Assembly (NCBI GenBank): GCA_030549775.1
Contig: CM060175.1
Coordinates: 98,199,470-98,263,469, forward strand
Direction of reading: 5' to 3'
DNA length: 64,000 nt
Source of the DNA: Tamarix chinensis
Taxonomy: Eukaryota; Streptophyta; Magnoliopsida; Caryophyllales; Tamaricaceae
Shown piece after piece: positions 24,706-38,900 of the stretch; within the stretch, counting starts at the first letter, position 1; every line of letters starts with the position of its first letter. A program made the position numbers and the translations under genes. The notes beneath the pieces are model-generated. The model saw only the letters and a list, made by a program, of their open reading frames with translations. It searched no databases and had not been told where the DNA came from.

Positions 24706-24990
24706 CAACACAAACTGCACAAACTAAACAAGCTTCAATCAACCACAATAAGAATAGAACAGAGCTTCTATCAACTAATACATAAACTGTAGAAACTGAA
24801 TACACAAACCATACAATGTTCAGTCAGGCACAACACAAACCATATAAACTGAACAAACCGGATGAGCTTCAATCAGCCACAACAACAATCGAACAAAGCT
24901 TCTATCAACTAATACACAAACCTCAGAAATCAAATACATATTCAATCAATCATAACACAAACCATAAAACATTCAATCAGGCATACAACA
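24706..24990. repeat. Tandem repeat of about 125 bp
   Basis: A unit beginning CACAAACTGCACAAACTAAA (24,709) recurs at about 24,834 and partly at about 24,958. Shared phrases include GCTTCTATCAACTAATACA. It lies just upstream of the hAT transposase start, in probable element leader sequence. Confidence 0.7.
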
Positions 24991-25730
24991 ACATCAAGTT
25001 GCCTGCCAAAACATCTACAACATAAATGTCACAAACCAATGACATTTTCAATGGTCACAACACAAACCAAATAGAATTTCAATCAACAATGACAACACAA
25101 ATTTTTATTTCAATAAATCATAGCAAAAAAGTGAAATTAAACAAATCAAACAATTGTTGTTGGGGAAGAAATTTCTTACTAATATGTAACCCCAACAACC
25201 ACCGACCTTCAAGCTTAACACTTTGCCAATCTTTAGCACCATAATGGAGTGGTAATACATCCTTGAGCAATAGTGGCGGACCTCTATCAATTTCGTTCAA
25301 CCTCACCCTTCAACTTTACTCTTCAATGCAGAATCAATTTTGTTACAATTTTAATATAGACTGACGATGATGAGAAGAAAATTCTAAAAACAAAGACACC
25401 GACAGATGGAGATGATGGAGGATGGATTCTCGCAGTCGGTGACGGACGAAGTTACGTTAGGATGGAAGGTCTTGAGTCTTAGAACTAAGAGCAGAAGTGA
25501 AAGAAGGAAGAGCAATGCATATGCTAAACAAGTTGGCACATGATTAATGGAAGATGGTGGCTTATGGGATAATTGACCACCGAAAGTTAAAATGGAGAAA
25601 AGAGATGAGGAGTATGATAATATTCGATCTAAGGTAGCCAAAGACCAAATACTCACAACTACCACTTAAGGTTTCAATACTTGAGATAAAAGTTAAAAGA
25701 TTTTTCATTCAAAATAAAGTTTTCACTCAA
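24991..25730. other. Leader or flank of hAT remnant, no gene seen
   Basis: A continuation of A/C-rich sequence, then a moderately GC-rich part (25,380-25,660). The open minus frame 25,384-25,665 has no recognisable motif. It may be the outer part of the hAT element; I found no terminal inverted repeat. Confidence 0.35.
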
Positions 25731-26430
25731 CTTTGTAAATGGGGGGACATAAGGAGCTCGAAAATCTAATTTGTAACTCAAGGGGGTAGTGTGTTTCATT
25801 GTGTTGAGGCTACCCATATTTATAGTGGCAACTATGGTTACAAAAAGTCCATTATACCCATCCCCCTCACCTACCTAGTTACATTCAAATCATTCATTAC
25901 TATCTAGTTATCTAATACAAGCTAACAACTAGTTGGATAAGAACTAAAATGAAGTCAATCTATGTGTGGTATTTTGATAGCCACACCACAACATGGAGCC
26001 CCTTACATCCTAAAAAGGTAGGTAATAAATAAAAGTACAAATCACTCAATCATCCCCCATACCTAATCAATCATCTTCCTTATTTTCTCATATTCAGCTA
26101 ATTAATTTCATCCAAGTTAAGAGTATTTTGTGATCCCCTAACTTAGAAAAATTAATTAATGAAATATTATTATGAGATGCTCTTGCATCAAAAAGGAGGC
26201 ATGATGGCAGGCAGGTCAAAGCAAACAAGGTGTCTGTAAAAAAAAATTAATATTTAAGCACTCCAAAATGACCTCGTGTCATTTTGGAGTTATTTAAAAA
26301 AAAAGTATAAGCATACCATATTAAGTTTCATCCCCAGAAATGTTTCGAGGATGTGAAATGACTCATTTCCAATGTTCTCGTGCTTCACTTCTCGTAGTTT
26401 TACCTTGGAGCACCAATGTTGTGATGGAAT
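25731..26430 (-). repeat. Probable LTR-retrotransposon debris
   Basis: The minus strand has a TATA-like CCACTATAAATATGG (25,813-25,827), a purine-rich GTAAGGGGCTCCA followed by TGTTGTGG (about 25,990-26,012), and CACAACATTGGTGCTCC (26,409-26,425), which resembles an LTR end and primer-binding site. These suggest a short non-autonomous LTR element. I could not match two LTRs to each other, so this is tentative. Confidence 0.35.
26260..26290. repeat. Perfect 13-bp inverted repeat (hairpin)
   Basis: ACTCCAAAATGAC (26,260-26,272) and GTCATTTTGGAGT (26,278-26,290) are exact reverse complements with a 5-nt loop, flanked by A/T runs. Confidence 0.9.
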
Positions 26431-27599
26431 TAGATAGGTGACATGTATTTAATCTTTTTATAGGGGAAGAATTGGATAACTAATGGGTACTTAAATTGGT
26501 TAAAATAGAATAGGTATCTTAAAATTTGAACGGTAGCAAAAACAAATGAAGAGGAGTGGTCCAATCCTGTGCAATATAAGGCAGTAATGGACCCAACAAA
26601 ATGAAGTGATTTTTATTTGTTTTCGGCCCCAAAATGTCAAAACGATATCTTTTTAAGGGTATATCAAATTAAAAAAGTGAGGTGGTCCACAGAGTGTAAT
26701 GCATCTTTATAGGTGTCATCTACTAAATCATTAATGAATTTTGGATAAATTTTATTTTTAAACCATTTTAAATTTTTTATATCTGATTTTTTTATTAAAA
26801 AAAACATACAATTTTTTCTATAGATAAAGGCTTGGTTTGCCATTTTAAAAAATTTAACATCCAATTTTTGTTATTTTTAAAAACAATCACAATTTTTCCC
26901 TATAAATAATGACTTGGTTTTCTTCATTTATATATAAAATCAATTTTCTATAGATTTTTTTTAAGTTGCTCCATTCTTCTTCTTCTTATTCTTCATCATC
27001 ATCATTGTATAATTATTTGTATGATTGATATTATTATTGGTATTATTGTTGTTGTTGTAGTTGTAGTTGTTGTTACCATTATTTTATTACTATATAATTA
27101 TTGTTGTTATTATTATTGTCATTATTTTTATGATTGTTGTTTTTATTTTCACTAATAATAATAATATTTTAATTATCATATTTTAAAATTTTAAAACTAA
27201 TTTAGATTTAATTACCTTATCAATGGTTTGATATTTATTCTCTCATAACTATAAAAATGCTTAAAAGCAAGATAATACTCAATCATTTGCACTAAACCAT
27301 AGCATTCCAAATTTATAATGCCATCTATCATAGTCACTATTCCATCTAAATATTGAAGTGCCTTCAAAATTTCAAAGTCCTTATGGTTGTCAATTCAACA
27401 TGTCAATATATTTGCAAACCTCATTCCTAGTTATGCCCCGACAAACCTTCTAATAAAATACTCATTCACCTTCAAAATTGTACATTTTTTCAACACAACC
27501 ATCACATTTAAACCATGGGTATTTTCTAGTGGGAGTCTTAGAAAGTTCTTCAGTAGAATATGTTGTTGATAGCCCGTTACTTTCAAAATTCCCTCATTT
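26431..27599. other. AT-rich sequence without a supported gene
   Basis: Short interrupted frames only. A TTG/TTA-rich simple-sequence region spans about 26,975-27,175. A TATA-like CCTATAAAAAG lies on the minus strand at about 26,456-26,466. Confidence 0.5.
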
Positions 27600-28460
27600 T
27601 TAGCACAACTAAAAGAAGACTATGATAAACATGTAGATATCAGGGATGATTTTAATGATGAATCAATTCATCAAAGTGAAAAATCAACAAGATATAGGTG
27701 GATCACACACAAGACCATTACTATATATAATTCTTGGGAGAATGTGAGTACTAAAAATTATGTTGGTATAAATCAACCTTCAAACCATTTTTTGGAAAAA
27801 AGCGACAAACTGTTACAATGAGTTTTGTGGTGATGGTAAAACACAAAATGTGTGTCATTGTAAGAGTCATTTTTTTTTTCTAAGTCTCCAAAGTAGCTAC
27901 AAAATTCTCCAAAGCTTGCAATTATACATTAGCTTTGAAAGAAAGCGAGTGGAATGATCAAGATGCTATTAATAAAGCACATTATATCTATGAAGGTGAT
28001 AGGAAAAGCATTTTACATTAATGGATTCATGGCAAATCCTTTAAAAGATGTCGAAGTGGTGGCCTTAGTATGTTAGGGACAAATCAAAATTCAAAAGGTA
28101 ATGGATCAAAGACGAGTTATATCAATGAAGTTGATTATTATTTGAACTCATCCTCTAATGCAAAAATATCCTTAAATGCATTTCCAACTTTACCTCCCAA
28201 CAAGAAAGCAACAAAGAAAAATGGAAAAAACATGTAGTTACGGAGTGTCGGTTAAAAAATTTAAGTGAGTAAATATAATGATTAAGAGTTTAATGAGAAG
28301 CTTGATTGATATATAAATTATGCACAAATGAGGCTCAAAAAAGACAAGAAGAATCAAATGTTTAGACAATAGGAGTGGTTGATTAAGATGGAAAACAAGT
28401 CATCAGAAAAAGAAGAAAATTGTAGAATGTTGTACCGTGAATTGTTTAAGTAGAGCGCTC
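27600..28460 (+). pseudogene. Decayed PIF/Harbinger MYB-like (NAM-associated) protein gene
   Basis: Plus-strand pieces read YRWITHKTITIYNSWENVST and YVGINQPSNHFLEK (27,690-27,800), like the trihelix start W-T-x-x-E...LISAW...VVGxDQ. Then come NYTLALKESEWNDQDAINKA (27,920-27,980) and PPNKKATKKNGKN (28,195-28,235), like the family's basic PxGxKAAKRKGK motif. The order matches the accessory DNA-binding protein of PIF/Harbinger transposons. Several in-frame stops make it non-functional. The assignment rests on pattern memory, so confidence is moderate. Confidence 0.5.
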
Positions 28461-29130
28461 ACTGTTATAATGAGTCATTGTAATTTTATTGATATTGTTT
28501 CATTTTATATATATTTTCATTTGTGTTGTGTATGTTTAAAGTGTGTTTTTTATATCTTTGAAGGAAAAAAATAAAAATATATGCTTATGTACTCTAATTT
28601 ATTTTTTTATTTTTTTACTTTCCCATCAATTTTTTCAAAGAGCTTCTATTTTGACACGTAGATCATATTCTTCCATCATTATAACATAGTGACAAAAGTC
28701 CTAATAAATAAGCTTAGACATTCAATGTCATGCTTACACATGCTTAAGTTCATCATTTATTTTTTAACGATTGTAAAAGCATTTTATCACACGCAACATA
28801 AAAAACTACCCATCAATATGTCAATTTTGGTACAAGTAAGCCAAATCAGCTCAACAATCTATTTATCTTGTTAAAAATTCAGTTACATGCATTTATATAG
28901 TTAAATAAAGCAAACCAAACATTAATTTTAACTTATTTAATAATCAAACCAAACAAAAAAAAAATAGCTCAACTCATTAATAAGGCTTTTGAACTCAAGT
29001 TGATAAAAATTTAATTCAACTTATTTATTTAATTAAATTAGTCAAACCTAAACTCAAAAATAATCAACTCCACTTATTTACCGCAACATTTGAGATACAC
29101 CACGTGCTCTATTTTTAAGCACATCACAAA
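28461..29130. other. AT-rich intergenic sequence
   Basis: I see no gene. The sequence is AT-rich up to the MITE, with one copy of the MITE's target sequence at its right edge (29,123-29,130). Confidence 0.5.
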
Positions 29131-29446
29131 TAAGGCTGTTAACAAACCAAGCCAGCTTGCGGCTCGTTAACGACTCGACTTGGCTCGGCTCGCTTATTAA
29201 ACGAGTTTAAAAATTAGGCTCGAGTTCGGCTCGATTAATAAACGAGTCAAGCTTAAGCTTAATAAATTTGGACTCAAGCTCGTTTACGGTGTAAAAGCTC
29301 GTAAGCTCGACTCGTTAAAAGCTCAGCTAGACTCATTAAAAGCTCAGCTCGTTTGTAAACAAGTCAAGCTCAAACTTCATTTTTAGACTCGTTTAGTAAA
29401 CGAACCAAGTCCAAACCTACCTCGACTTGGCTCGTCAATAGCCCTA
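29131..29446. mobile_element. hAT-type MITE, 316 bp
   Basis: Ends are TAAGGCTGTTAAC and GTCAATAGCCCTA, imperfect terminal inverted repeats. The exact 8-bp duplication ATCACAAA lies at 29,123-29,130 and 29,447-29,454, the hAT rule. The interior is rich in CTCG and GAGC words that can fold on themselves. It has no coding capacity. Confidence 0.9.
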
Positions 29447-29993
29447 ATCACAAAGCTCATGAGTCGGAACAGATAAAAATTACAATGAAACTGTGAGCTT
29501 CAGGCATACCATCAGATACAAACACTAATGAGCTCGTCGAGGAACGCCAATAGGCAGATATATTATTTAAAAAATAATACAAGGGGCAAAAAGTCCATTA
29601 ACCAAGAGGGACTAATATAGACAACCCTAGTAGAATTACATAATATTATCCACCCAATCTCTTGGAGGCGCTATAATAAACCAAGAAACGGTGCAAAAAG
29701 AATCCACAGCCAAATCATCCACTAAGATCTACATATAATGTCATGGCAGGGATCATCTTGATTTTACTTAAGCTAACCACCAACATCCAGCAGCAAAGAG
29801 GATGGAGCATCTATGGACTCCTTCAAGTAGATCTGCAAGGTACGGTTATGACAGCCTCAGTGAGATGGGCTTTTGAAATTTCCTGAGAGGGGGGAAAAAA
29901 ACGATAGCAGACGGCTCACAGTTCACTATGTACAAATATCTAACTGCACGGCAGCAGCTGCGAGCAAGCTCTATACAGTACCAGCATCATGAA

Positions 29994-32900
29994 TCAACCA
30001 AAACCAAAGCCTTCGCTTGCTTCATGAATGGCAAGCAGCAATCGCTCCTGCAGCTGCTCCTTAGAACTGTACTCTGGAATGTCCATTTGGTTGAAGCTAA
30101 CCCCACCAAAAAAAAAAAAAAGGAAAAACAGACATGCCAAGGATATTTCAAATTCCTACCCAAGTGCCAAAGGCAAATAATAATTTTCTCATATAACAAA
30201 GTGTAAGTACACACCACGTATGAGCAGATGGCAGACGCTCGGGTGCTCCATAGGCCTTGTGAATTTGAAACTTTTGAGGACCAGATATCCCTTGTAAGGC
30301 TTTAAAACCCTCCAAAGGAACCTGCAGCAGAGAAGACGACATTTTCAGTACACAACCAATATAACTACGCTGATGTATGCAAATCAGTATCACCCCATAA
30401 AACATCCCATGTATAAGCCAAAAGAGCAAAGAAGGCATCAGTCCGCCAAGACCAAGAACAAGTAACTAGGCGCCTAAGCACTTTTTCGACTTCCGAAAGT
30501 CAAGATGGTCTAATATTCTGCCAATAGTGGTAGATCTTATGAAAAAATGGCATTGCGAAAAATTGACAATATTTCCATCATTTTATCAGCAGATAGGCCA
30601 CCTTTGCAGCCAGAATGTCAAGAGCAAGGTTGGCTTATGGTGAGATACTACAGAACAATCAGATACCTTTGATGTTCCTGTGACAAACTGCAGCAATCTT
30701 GCCATATCTTCCTTGTTAAAACTTTCAACCACCTCCCAAAACCACTGAACAACATTGGACGCAGCTGTGTAGCCAGTGTACTCGGTATTTGTTTTCAGAT
30801 CGTTCACTGAGAAATAGGGCCTCATCAATTAGGAACATATAAGCACACAGACAGTACACAAACAACCAAAGGAAGGGAAAGCTAAAGCTTACGGTCAATT
30901 TCTGGCAATCCACTAATTAGTAGCTCAAGCTCTTTATCATTAAAAATAGAGATGAGCTCCTTTGGCACCAACTCATTGAAGCCTTCAAGGAATGCATTGA
31001 TTTGGGGTCGAATAGCATTAGTCAGAATATGATCAGCAACAAGGTCCACATATTCATGTTTAGTTTCCTCTGTAACCCTAATATTTCTCCCACCAGGTTT
31101 CAGCTCATGATCGGTAACCTTTTAAAGGAAAAAATAAATAATGTCAGAAAATTTTCATGAAGAACTTTCAACTATAGAACACTTGTCATTTTAGTAGCTC
31201 ATCAAGCAGTCATGCAAAATTATAGTAGACACTAATTTCACCTCTGTTTTCTCATAAAGTATATGTTTTTCCTCATCTGGATCCATGCTGAATGTCAAGT
31301 CAGGTAAATCACTTACATCATTCTGCAACAAAGACGAAAGTATGTCAAGACAAGGCATTAGAAACACTAAGATTTCTAAATAGGCAAGACAAACGGTTTA
31401 GCAAAGGTAGCAAATAGCAAGAAAGTGTGAAGACGGATATGTGCAAATATAATAGCCGATAAGCCACTAACCTCCAACATCCACTTCAGATTCTTATAAT
31501 AATCAGGGTCAACAGCTTCTATATCATGGTAGGTCACCTTGACGCCAAGAATATGCTTGTAGAAGGACCGGGTGAAGTACACATCCAGAAGCTGCCCATC
31601 AAACAATGCCTTTGCAACCTGAAAAAAGTACCCGAGAAGAGAAGATCCTTATCATTCAACTTTCTTCATGAGATAAAACGGGTGAATGATAGCATAGAAA
31701 CAGCATTGAACGAAATTAGATATCTCAAATAATTACCACACGACCAACAAATTTGAAGTAGGAAAGATGTTCAGTTTGGTAGACAGAATTTGGGTTTGGT
31801 TGGAAAGTAGCGTTGTTTCCAACAGTGGTGAACAACAAAGCTCCTTTGTCGAAGATAACCCTAGACAATAACTGATACCATTCTCGAGTCAGGCCACCAG
31901 CATCGATACCCTCTTCACCTTGAAATTGTACATTCAGCCGCCCTCTAAGGTCCTGTGTTGGTCTCATTCTCAGCTGATTGTATGAGTCCTCCAGTACATA
32001 TGCACGCCGAACACTTATTCTGAGAGGCCCAGCAAGATGTTGCTCATGCTGTTGCCTGATTTTAGACCGGAAGTGAGCTCTCTTGTTATCAAAATCTATC
32101 AGACGTGGAGCTTTCAGCATCATGGAAAGTGATTTTTCTAACAGCCCAGCATTTTGTCTGATAAATGCATTCAAAAGGCGACGGTGTTTTTCAACAAACC
32201 TAGAAAATGTGATAGCCCCACTGAATCTCATATGAGAGTCCCCACCACTTGTCGAATCTGAGCCTGAACAACTCGAAGACTCTTTAACTTCTGTAACAGA
32301 AACATCATCATGATCCTGCTGCAAACTCGGATGACTTGATTGCAGCTTCTCACACAAAACAAAGAAAGCCTCTATGAAGGGCAGAAGCCTTTGTGTTCCA
32401 GGAGGGAGAGGAGGTGTTGAGTGTGACGAACCCTGTGCATTTTCCACAACACTCAATGTGGCCATAGTTGAAGATGAAGAACTCTGCCCAAGCTGTGTTT
32501 CAGTGGTACTAATGCATTCACTTAGAGTCTTCCACAGTGGCTCAAGTCCAGCATTTAACTTTTGCAAAACAACTTGATCCCCCTGCTCCTCAAGACCATC
32601 TGGACCTTTGTTGTCATCAATATCTGGAGAAGTAAGACAGCTAAGAGCTTGCAACACACGAAGCATTGCTGCTCCAGCCATTGAACCAGCACTCAGGCCC
32701 ATCATGTGCGTGTTCTTTAGGGTTACAAGTTCGCAAGCAGCACTATGGCTTAACACCTGAGCAAGATCTGCAAGCTCTATAGTGAAGAATTTACGGTGTG
32801 CAGCAACTACGGAAGCCAACTTCTTGAGGACCTCACCAGCATGCATGTACACCTTCTCTGAAAGCCTGAATAATTTAAGACAGATCATTAATCAAGTCTA

Positions 32901-35900
32901 AGATTTGAAAGGAAGATACAAGAGCAGAACATGGAGAAACACCAGCTGCCAAAAGCATACATGCATATTTTACATCATAACCCAACAAGAATATAATTCT
33001 AGGTCCCGTGTACAATAAAAATTCATTTCAAGATTGTACAAGTCCGAGAAGAGGGAGGAAAGAAAAAAAATAAAAGAAAAAGAAATACCCTTCATGACCG
33101 AGGAGGAGACATAAATTGTGTAAATCAGACTGCGGAAGCAGCAAAAACGTCGAGTAGACATCATGGGATTTCTTTTCATGAGAATTAGATGATGCTGCAC
33201 CGCCGCTTGATTTTCCATCAGCATCTTTGCTATCTTGCTGAGACTCCAACCCTGCTGATGAAATATCCTTTTGTACATCATCTGAAGCTTTATTGATAAC
33301 TGGATGTTGGGAATCTACAACAGGCTCTGATGGAGACTGATTCTCCAACTTAGATGCTGCAGTAAACACAACAACTTGAAGCAGACCCAGTACCTGCTCT
33401 CAGAGCACATATGGGTAACATCAATTAGAGTAAATTTTATGCAAAAAACTACATTAAACTTGAAACAATAACATCAAATCTACCTGCTCAAGATGCGCAC
33501 TGCTGCGCAGAAAAAGAGGGCTCCTTAGAAGCTTCAGCAACAATATCAAAGAAACATCATCCTCTTGACCATTTCCACTGAACTCTCCACCATCCTCAAT
33601 TTTTTTCTTACCCTTGTCACTCTTGGATTCTGGACACTCTTGCCTATAGGACTCAACTAACAGAGAGCGATCAAAGTAGAACAATATACTTGCGACAGCA
33701 GAATGATTTGTAGCCAAGTACGTCAAAATCTCCAGAACACGGCGCAATACTAATGGCGGGATGCCTATAAAGAAACCATACAATCATAATCTACAATTTT
33801 AAAGTGATATGAGGAAAATTTCTTATAAAGTAGACCAGTACCATCGAGCAGCTGGGATCGACCATAAACAACATTGGAGGGACAACCATATAGCCTCTGG
33901 GAATTAACCATCGAAAGACCTCCAACCCTCCCTTCAGCCTCAGGCCGGATCATATTGAGCAAAAGACGAACTAGAGTCGCTCTAGTCACACTATGTGCAC
34001 AGAGATTCAACAAAAGCCTCTGAAGAAGGCCTTTACCAAGTGGCTGAGCAAACATGAGGGGAAAAAAAAGGAGGAAAGTATCATCAATGATGATCAAAAA
34101 CTATATCTCCACAAAAAGAGGGGAGAGAGAGAGAGCCATGACATATATGAAGCATATAAACCAAAATACCACATTGTTTAATTTATTTCTCACAAGTATC
34201 ATGGCATAGTTCATTCCTACTTATTACTAAAGATGTGCACATAGCAATCAACAGACAGCTACACAAACATCAAATAACCATTAATGCACACACAAAACAT
34301 GGCAAGTTCATATCTATACATCAATTCTCAAAGTCTATACAAATCTAACAACCATTTACCTGGGCTAGACGTAGCAGGCGGATCAGTGCCTTAAGTGCAT
34401 TTGCATCCAGTATTGGCTCGCCTTCAATTTCCTTCATCTTCAAGCTATCTACAAGGGAAGAGGCAGCTCGTCGGCCAATTGTTATGCCAACACCCCTGTC
34501 TATAACAGAGTGCCGATCAAACCCTAATGCATGCCTCCTATTAGTAAGTCTGTGGCTGCCTCCGAAAATGCTGCGTGCCTGATAATGACTCAGCGCCCTA
34601 TCCCTAAGCATTTGAGCTTCTGCAAGTAATGAAGAAGGCAGTGCTGATAGAACTGATTCTGAGGATGTCAAAAGGACCTGAATCACATGAGAAGAAGGAT
34701 AGGAAGAGAATAAGACGATGATGATCAGAGATTTAGGTATTTGATAAGTCTACCCAACTTTAAGTAAAACACAAACCTCCTCACGCAAATCAGCAGGAAG
34801 AGTTGCAATTATTGACGCATTGTCCATATCCACAGGTTGTCCTTCAGACTGCTCAGCAATCCTCTGTGCTCTTTGCTGAGCAAGAACTTCAGCTTGAATG
34901 TCAGGTGGAAGGGCAGCTAAAAATTCAGGATCAATGTCTTCCGCCGAAGGTGGTGTATAAGCTGGTGGTTGTACAGCTTGTGATTGTTGGGAAGCCAAGA
35001 CTTCAGCTCTAAGGTCCTCAGGCAGTGCCTCCAAAAAGGTTGGATCAATTGCACTTGAGCCAGGAACCTGATCAGTTGTACCAGCATTGTCAGACTGGTT
35101 TGCATTTTCAGCAGCTGGTGATGTATTCTCTCTGGACAAATCATCGGCGATAGCACCTTGAGAAGGAATGGTTCGCTCAGTCTCAACAGGCTCAGTAGCA
35201 TTGTTCATCTCAATATCCGCCGAAGAAGCCTGGCAATCAACTTGATGAGGTGTCATCAACCCAGAATCAACTGTCAGGTGATTTGTGGGATGGCTATCAC
35301 TATCTACAGACCCAACAGCATCTGGAGCCTGCATTGGTACATCATGATCATTGGCCAGCATTTCAGATGCCCCTTCATGCTGATGTGGGTCATGAGCACT
35401 TGAAGATGGAGAAATGACCTCTTGGTTGGTCCCACTAGAAACGCCATTTCCTTCTCCTATTTCCATACGATCCTGCTCCGCATTGCTAGGCAAATCCAGA
35501 TTCAATGATGAAGAATCATTTAACTGTGCATATCTACCTGCCTCTTCCTGTGAAACGGGCTCTGAATTCACATGTTCTTGTGCGGAAGCATCATCTGAAT
35601 GAGGATTACTTAGTGGATGTCCAGTTTCACTGAGATTTTCTTGAAGGTCCTCCCTGTGTTGACTATCTGAACCATGACCAACCGACTCAGGGCAGTTCCC
35701 ATTGCTTTCAGGGACAACAGATTGTTGATAATCCTTAATCGTCGCATTCTGTGACTCACTCACCATGGGAACATCAGCAGGAGCATTACAACGCAAGTGT
35801 GAAACAAACAGGTCTTCCACAGCTTGTGCGATAGAAGAAGCTTGACCACCTGGTTGTGGCTGGCCATCATCAGCCCACCGACCATCACCGGGCCCCCTAC

Positions 35901-38900
35901 GTCCGGCCAACTGGAAGGAGTCCAAACCCACAGAGAAATCAGTAAGAGGTGGGGCTGCTGGGCCTCCCAGGCGACCACCATATAGACTAGCAGGTGTATG
36001 ATCATATGGAAGAACAGGAGCATCAAACATGTAAAACTGAGACACATCAAAGCTTCCACTGGACAAAGATTCTGAATCCCTGGGCATATGGGCCCCCGAT
36101 GACCACATGTCACCGGACTGAGACGGCCTCAGAAGTAAAGGATGTTGAAGACCACCCTCTGCATTACTTCTATCGAAGGAAGGCCGAGTTGTCTGACGGC
36201 GTCGCTCGAAACCTATTGGCCTCCGAAAATCGAAGAGATCATCCACGTTCACACCTTCAAAAGTTTCCCCTGCAACATCAATAACACCAGACCCAGATTG
36301 TCCAAGGACTTGCAGATGATCAAAACCATCTAAAGCTTCCCTCCATCTCACCTCAATGACACGATTTTCATGATAGTCATCATCATCTTCATCAACCATC
36401 TCATCATTGTATTCATCACCCAAGCCTGTATCCTCGTGATCATCCACATCCGTATCAGCAAGAGACATCAAAGCTGCACCATCTTCTCCAATGTCTTCTT
36501 CTTCATCATCTCCATCATCTTCATCTTCTTCCTCATCACCATCATCGCCCATGTCATCATCCTCATCCCCAATATCATCATCACGCCGATTCTCAACATG
36601 GAAGTTCACGTTGATTGGGTCTGCATCATGCATCACAACACCTTCCATATCCTCCTGCATGTACTCCACTCTAAGCCCACCAGCTTCATTGGTAGCTATA
36701 GTTCCATCTCCTTCAACCCTCGTACCCGGTTCCAGGGACCTATCAGGATTCGCACCGCTGACACTTTCAGCAGGACAAGCTTCTTCAGCATTGTGGCCTT
36801 CATTTCCCAGAGCATCTGCTGCATTCTGTTCACTGGCATTGTTTTGATTATGCTCCATGCTCCCATTCACTGATTCAGTGACGGTGTGTTCAGTTGACCT
36901 CCCCTGTGAACCAGTAGACTTCTTCTTATTCAGGACATCAGATTTGAAGGCTTGTTCACTGGCGTTGGCAGCGCGAGTGAGGCTTTCTAAAGCCTTCAGT
37001 ATAAGATTTGCAGTTTTGGGAGCATCTGGGTGGTCCAAATCCATAACTTGTAGAATGTTGGTCAAACATGGGACAATCCCTCCATCTATCATGCATCTTG
37101 CCATGTCAGGTGAGTACCCCGAAACCGGTGAGTTACCAGTGGAAGAATTTTTGGACAAAATCAGGTGGACCAACTCAGCAAGAGAAAGCACTTTCCCATC
37201 TGGAAACAGAGAGATTCTCTCAGAATTGCTCTCTGAATTAGAATAGGATGTCAAAGCTTTCACTAGTTCATTGATCACTCTTCTGCGTCCTTCACCAGAC
37301 CGCCCACACAGGACTACCAGAAACAATGAGGCTTTCTCTGACAATTTATTTCTCAATTCAGAAGGGCCAGCAGACTTGTCATTAGAGAATGGAAGAATAC
37401 TGTATAAAACATGGTGCACTATCCCTCCATGTCCTGAAGTATCAATATCAGAAGATCCCCGCAGCTGACATAATTCAGCATCCCGCTTTAGTATAACACC
37501 CACTGCATGCACATACATCAGAAGGATATCACTCAATAATTTGAGCACAAATGCGGCCCTAGCAAGTGCTGCAGATCTTTCAGGTAAGCCATCTGACTCT
37601 GGTTTCTTCATCTCTCCAATTTTTGTCTTACCTTTTACCTTCACTGCAGGTTCATCAACTTCCATTGCTGTCACATTACTTGAATAATCTTCCTGATCCT
37701 TTGCAACAGGGAACTGCATTACTATTTCAAGAAGTTGATCTAATACCTGGGTAATGTTTGCAGGGACCTTCTTGTGCCCTTTCAAGCATTTGCCAGTCCC
37801 ATCTTGCACCTTTATCTCAGGAATCTTGAGAGACTCATTAGATGATAATACAGCCTCAGCAGTAGATGACTTGCATTTGTCCTTTTCCTTATCTTTGTCT
37901 TTGTCCTTGGAAAACGAAACAACAGTCCTGCCACCAGTAAACTCCAACTGACAAACAGCCATGGCAGCTTTCATAAAAATCTCAGGATCTCGAGAAATAA
38001 CAGGGGCCATTGATGTCAAAAATGTCCGCGTGGGAATCCGTCCAGCATGACGGCCTCCACTCAAGGCTTGCCGGATTTCAAGTTCCATTGCAGTCTGAAG
38101 AGTCTGGGGGTCCTCAAGTAGATGTCTCACAATGGCAGAAGCTATAGTGTCATAACCTGGGAAGAAAGAACTTCTGGGCAGACTGAATACAGCAGACATT
38201 CCTCCACTTTCAAGAAATTGCAAGGCCAGAGCATGTGTTTTGGTTAACCGTGCACACAAGTGAAAAACTGCCTGCATGACTACAGAGGGAACATGCCGCC
38301 TCAATAGATCACAAGCAATTGCCAGCACCCTGCGACTCTCCTCAATACTGAGATAGCCAAAAGGCTTCCCCATTACTTTCTCAAATGCAAAGCCAGCCTC
38401 TCTCTCATCTGAGGCCTGTTTCTTATCAATGGATGAATCATGCAGAGGATCAGCTGGAGTTTCTTCTGAGTTATCAGATGAAATTTTGGGCCGGGACTCC
38501 AGCAGATTATCCAAGATAAGCAGCAAAGCAGTAACACATTTTGTTGACAATAGCTCGCTGCCAGACTCATTTTTTGCATTGAAAGTTGTCAAGATTTCAA
38601 TAGCAACAGAAATGATACCATTTTGTGCCGCAACTTCCCGAGTGCCACCGTCTTCTGAGAGAAGCAATGCTAGAATATGTGCTATTGTAGTCAATGAATT
38701 AGTATCCTTTGTGAACTCCAAAGGACAAAGCTTCAACTGCTGGATAAGAAAAGATGCAACCTTGGGACGGTCTTCTCCTTTGTTTCTGTTGCATAATGTA
38801 ACAAGTAAATCTGTTAATGGGAAGGCCAAGTTATCGCTGCTCTGGAACAACTTCATGGATGTTTCAAGTATATCATCAATGGGTGGTGTTCTCATCTTCC

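Noticed and set aside
29928..30206. 92-aa plus frame at the 3' end of UPL
   Set aside because: Overlaps the last UPL exon and intron in antisense, with lysine-rich text from a poly-A run.
36370..36873. 167-aa and 118-aa plus frames
   Set aside because: Antisense shadows of the acidic tract of the UPL gene; the poly-serine and isoleucine text comes from GAT/GAA-rich codons.
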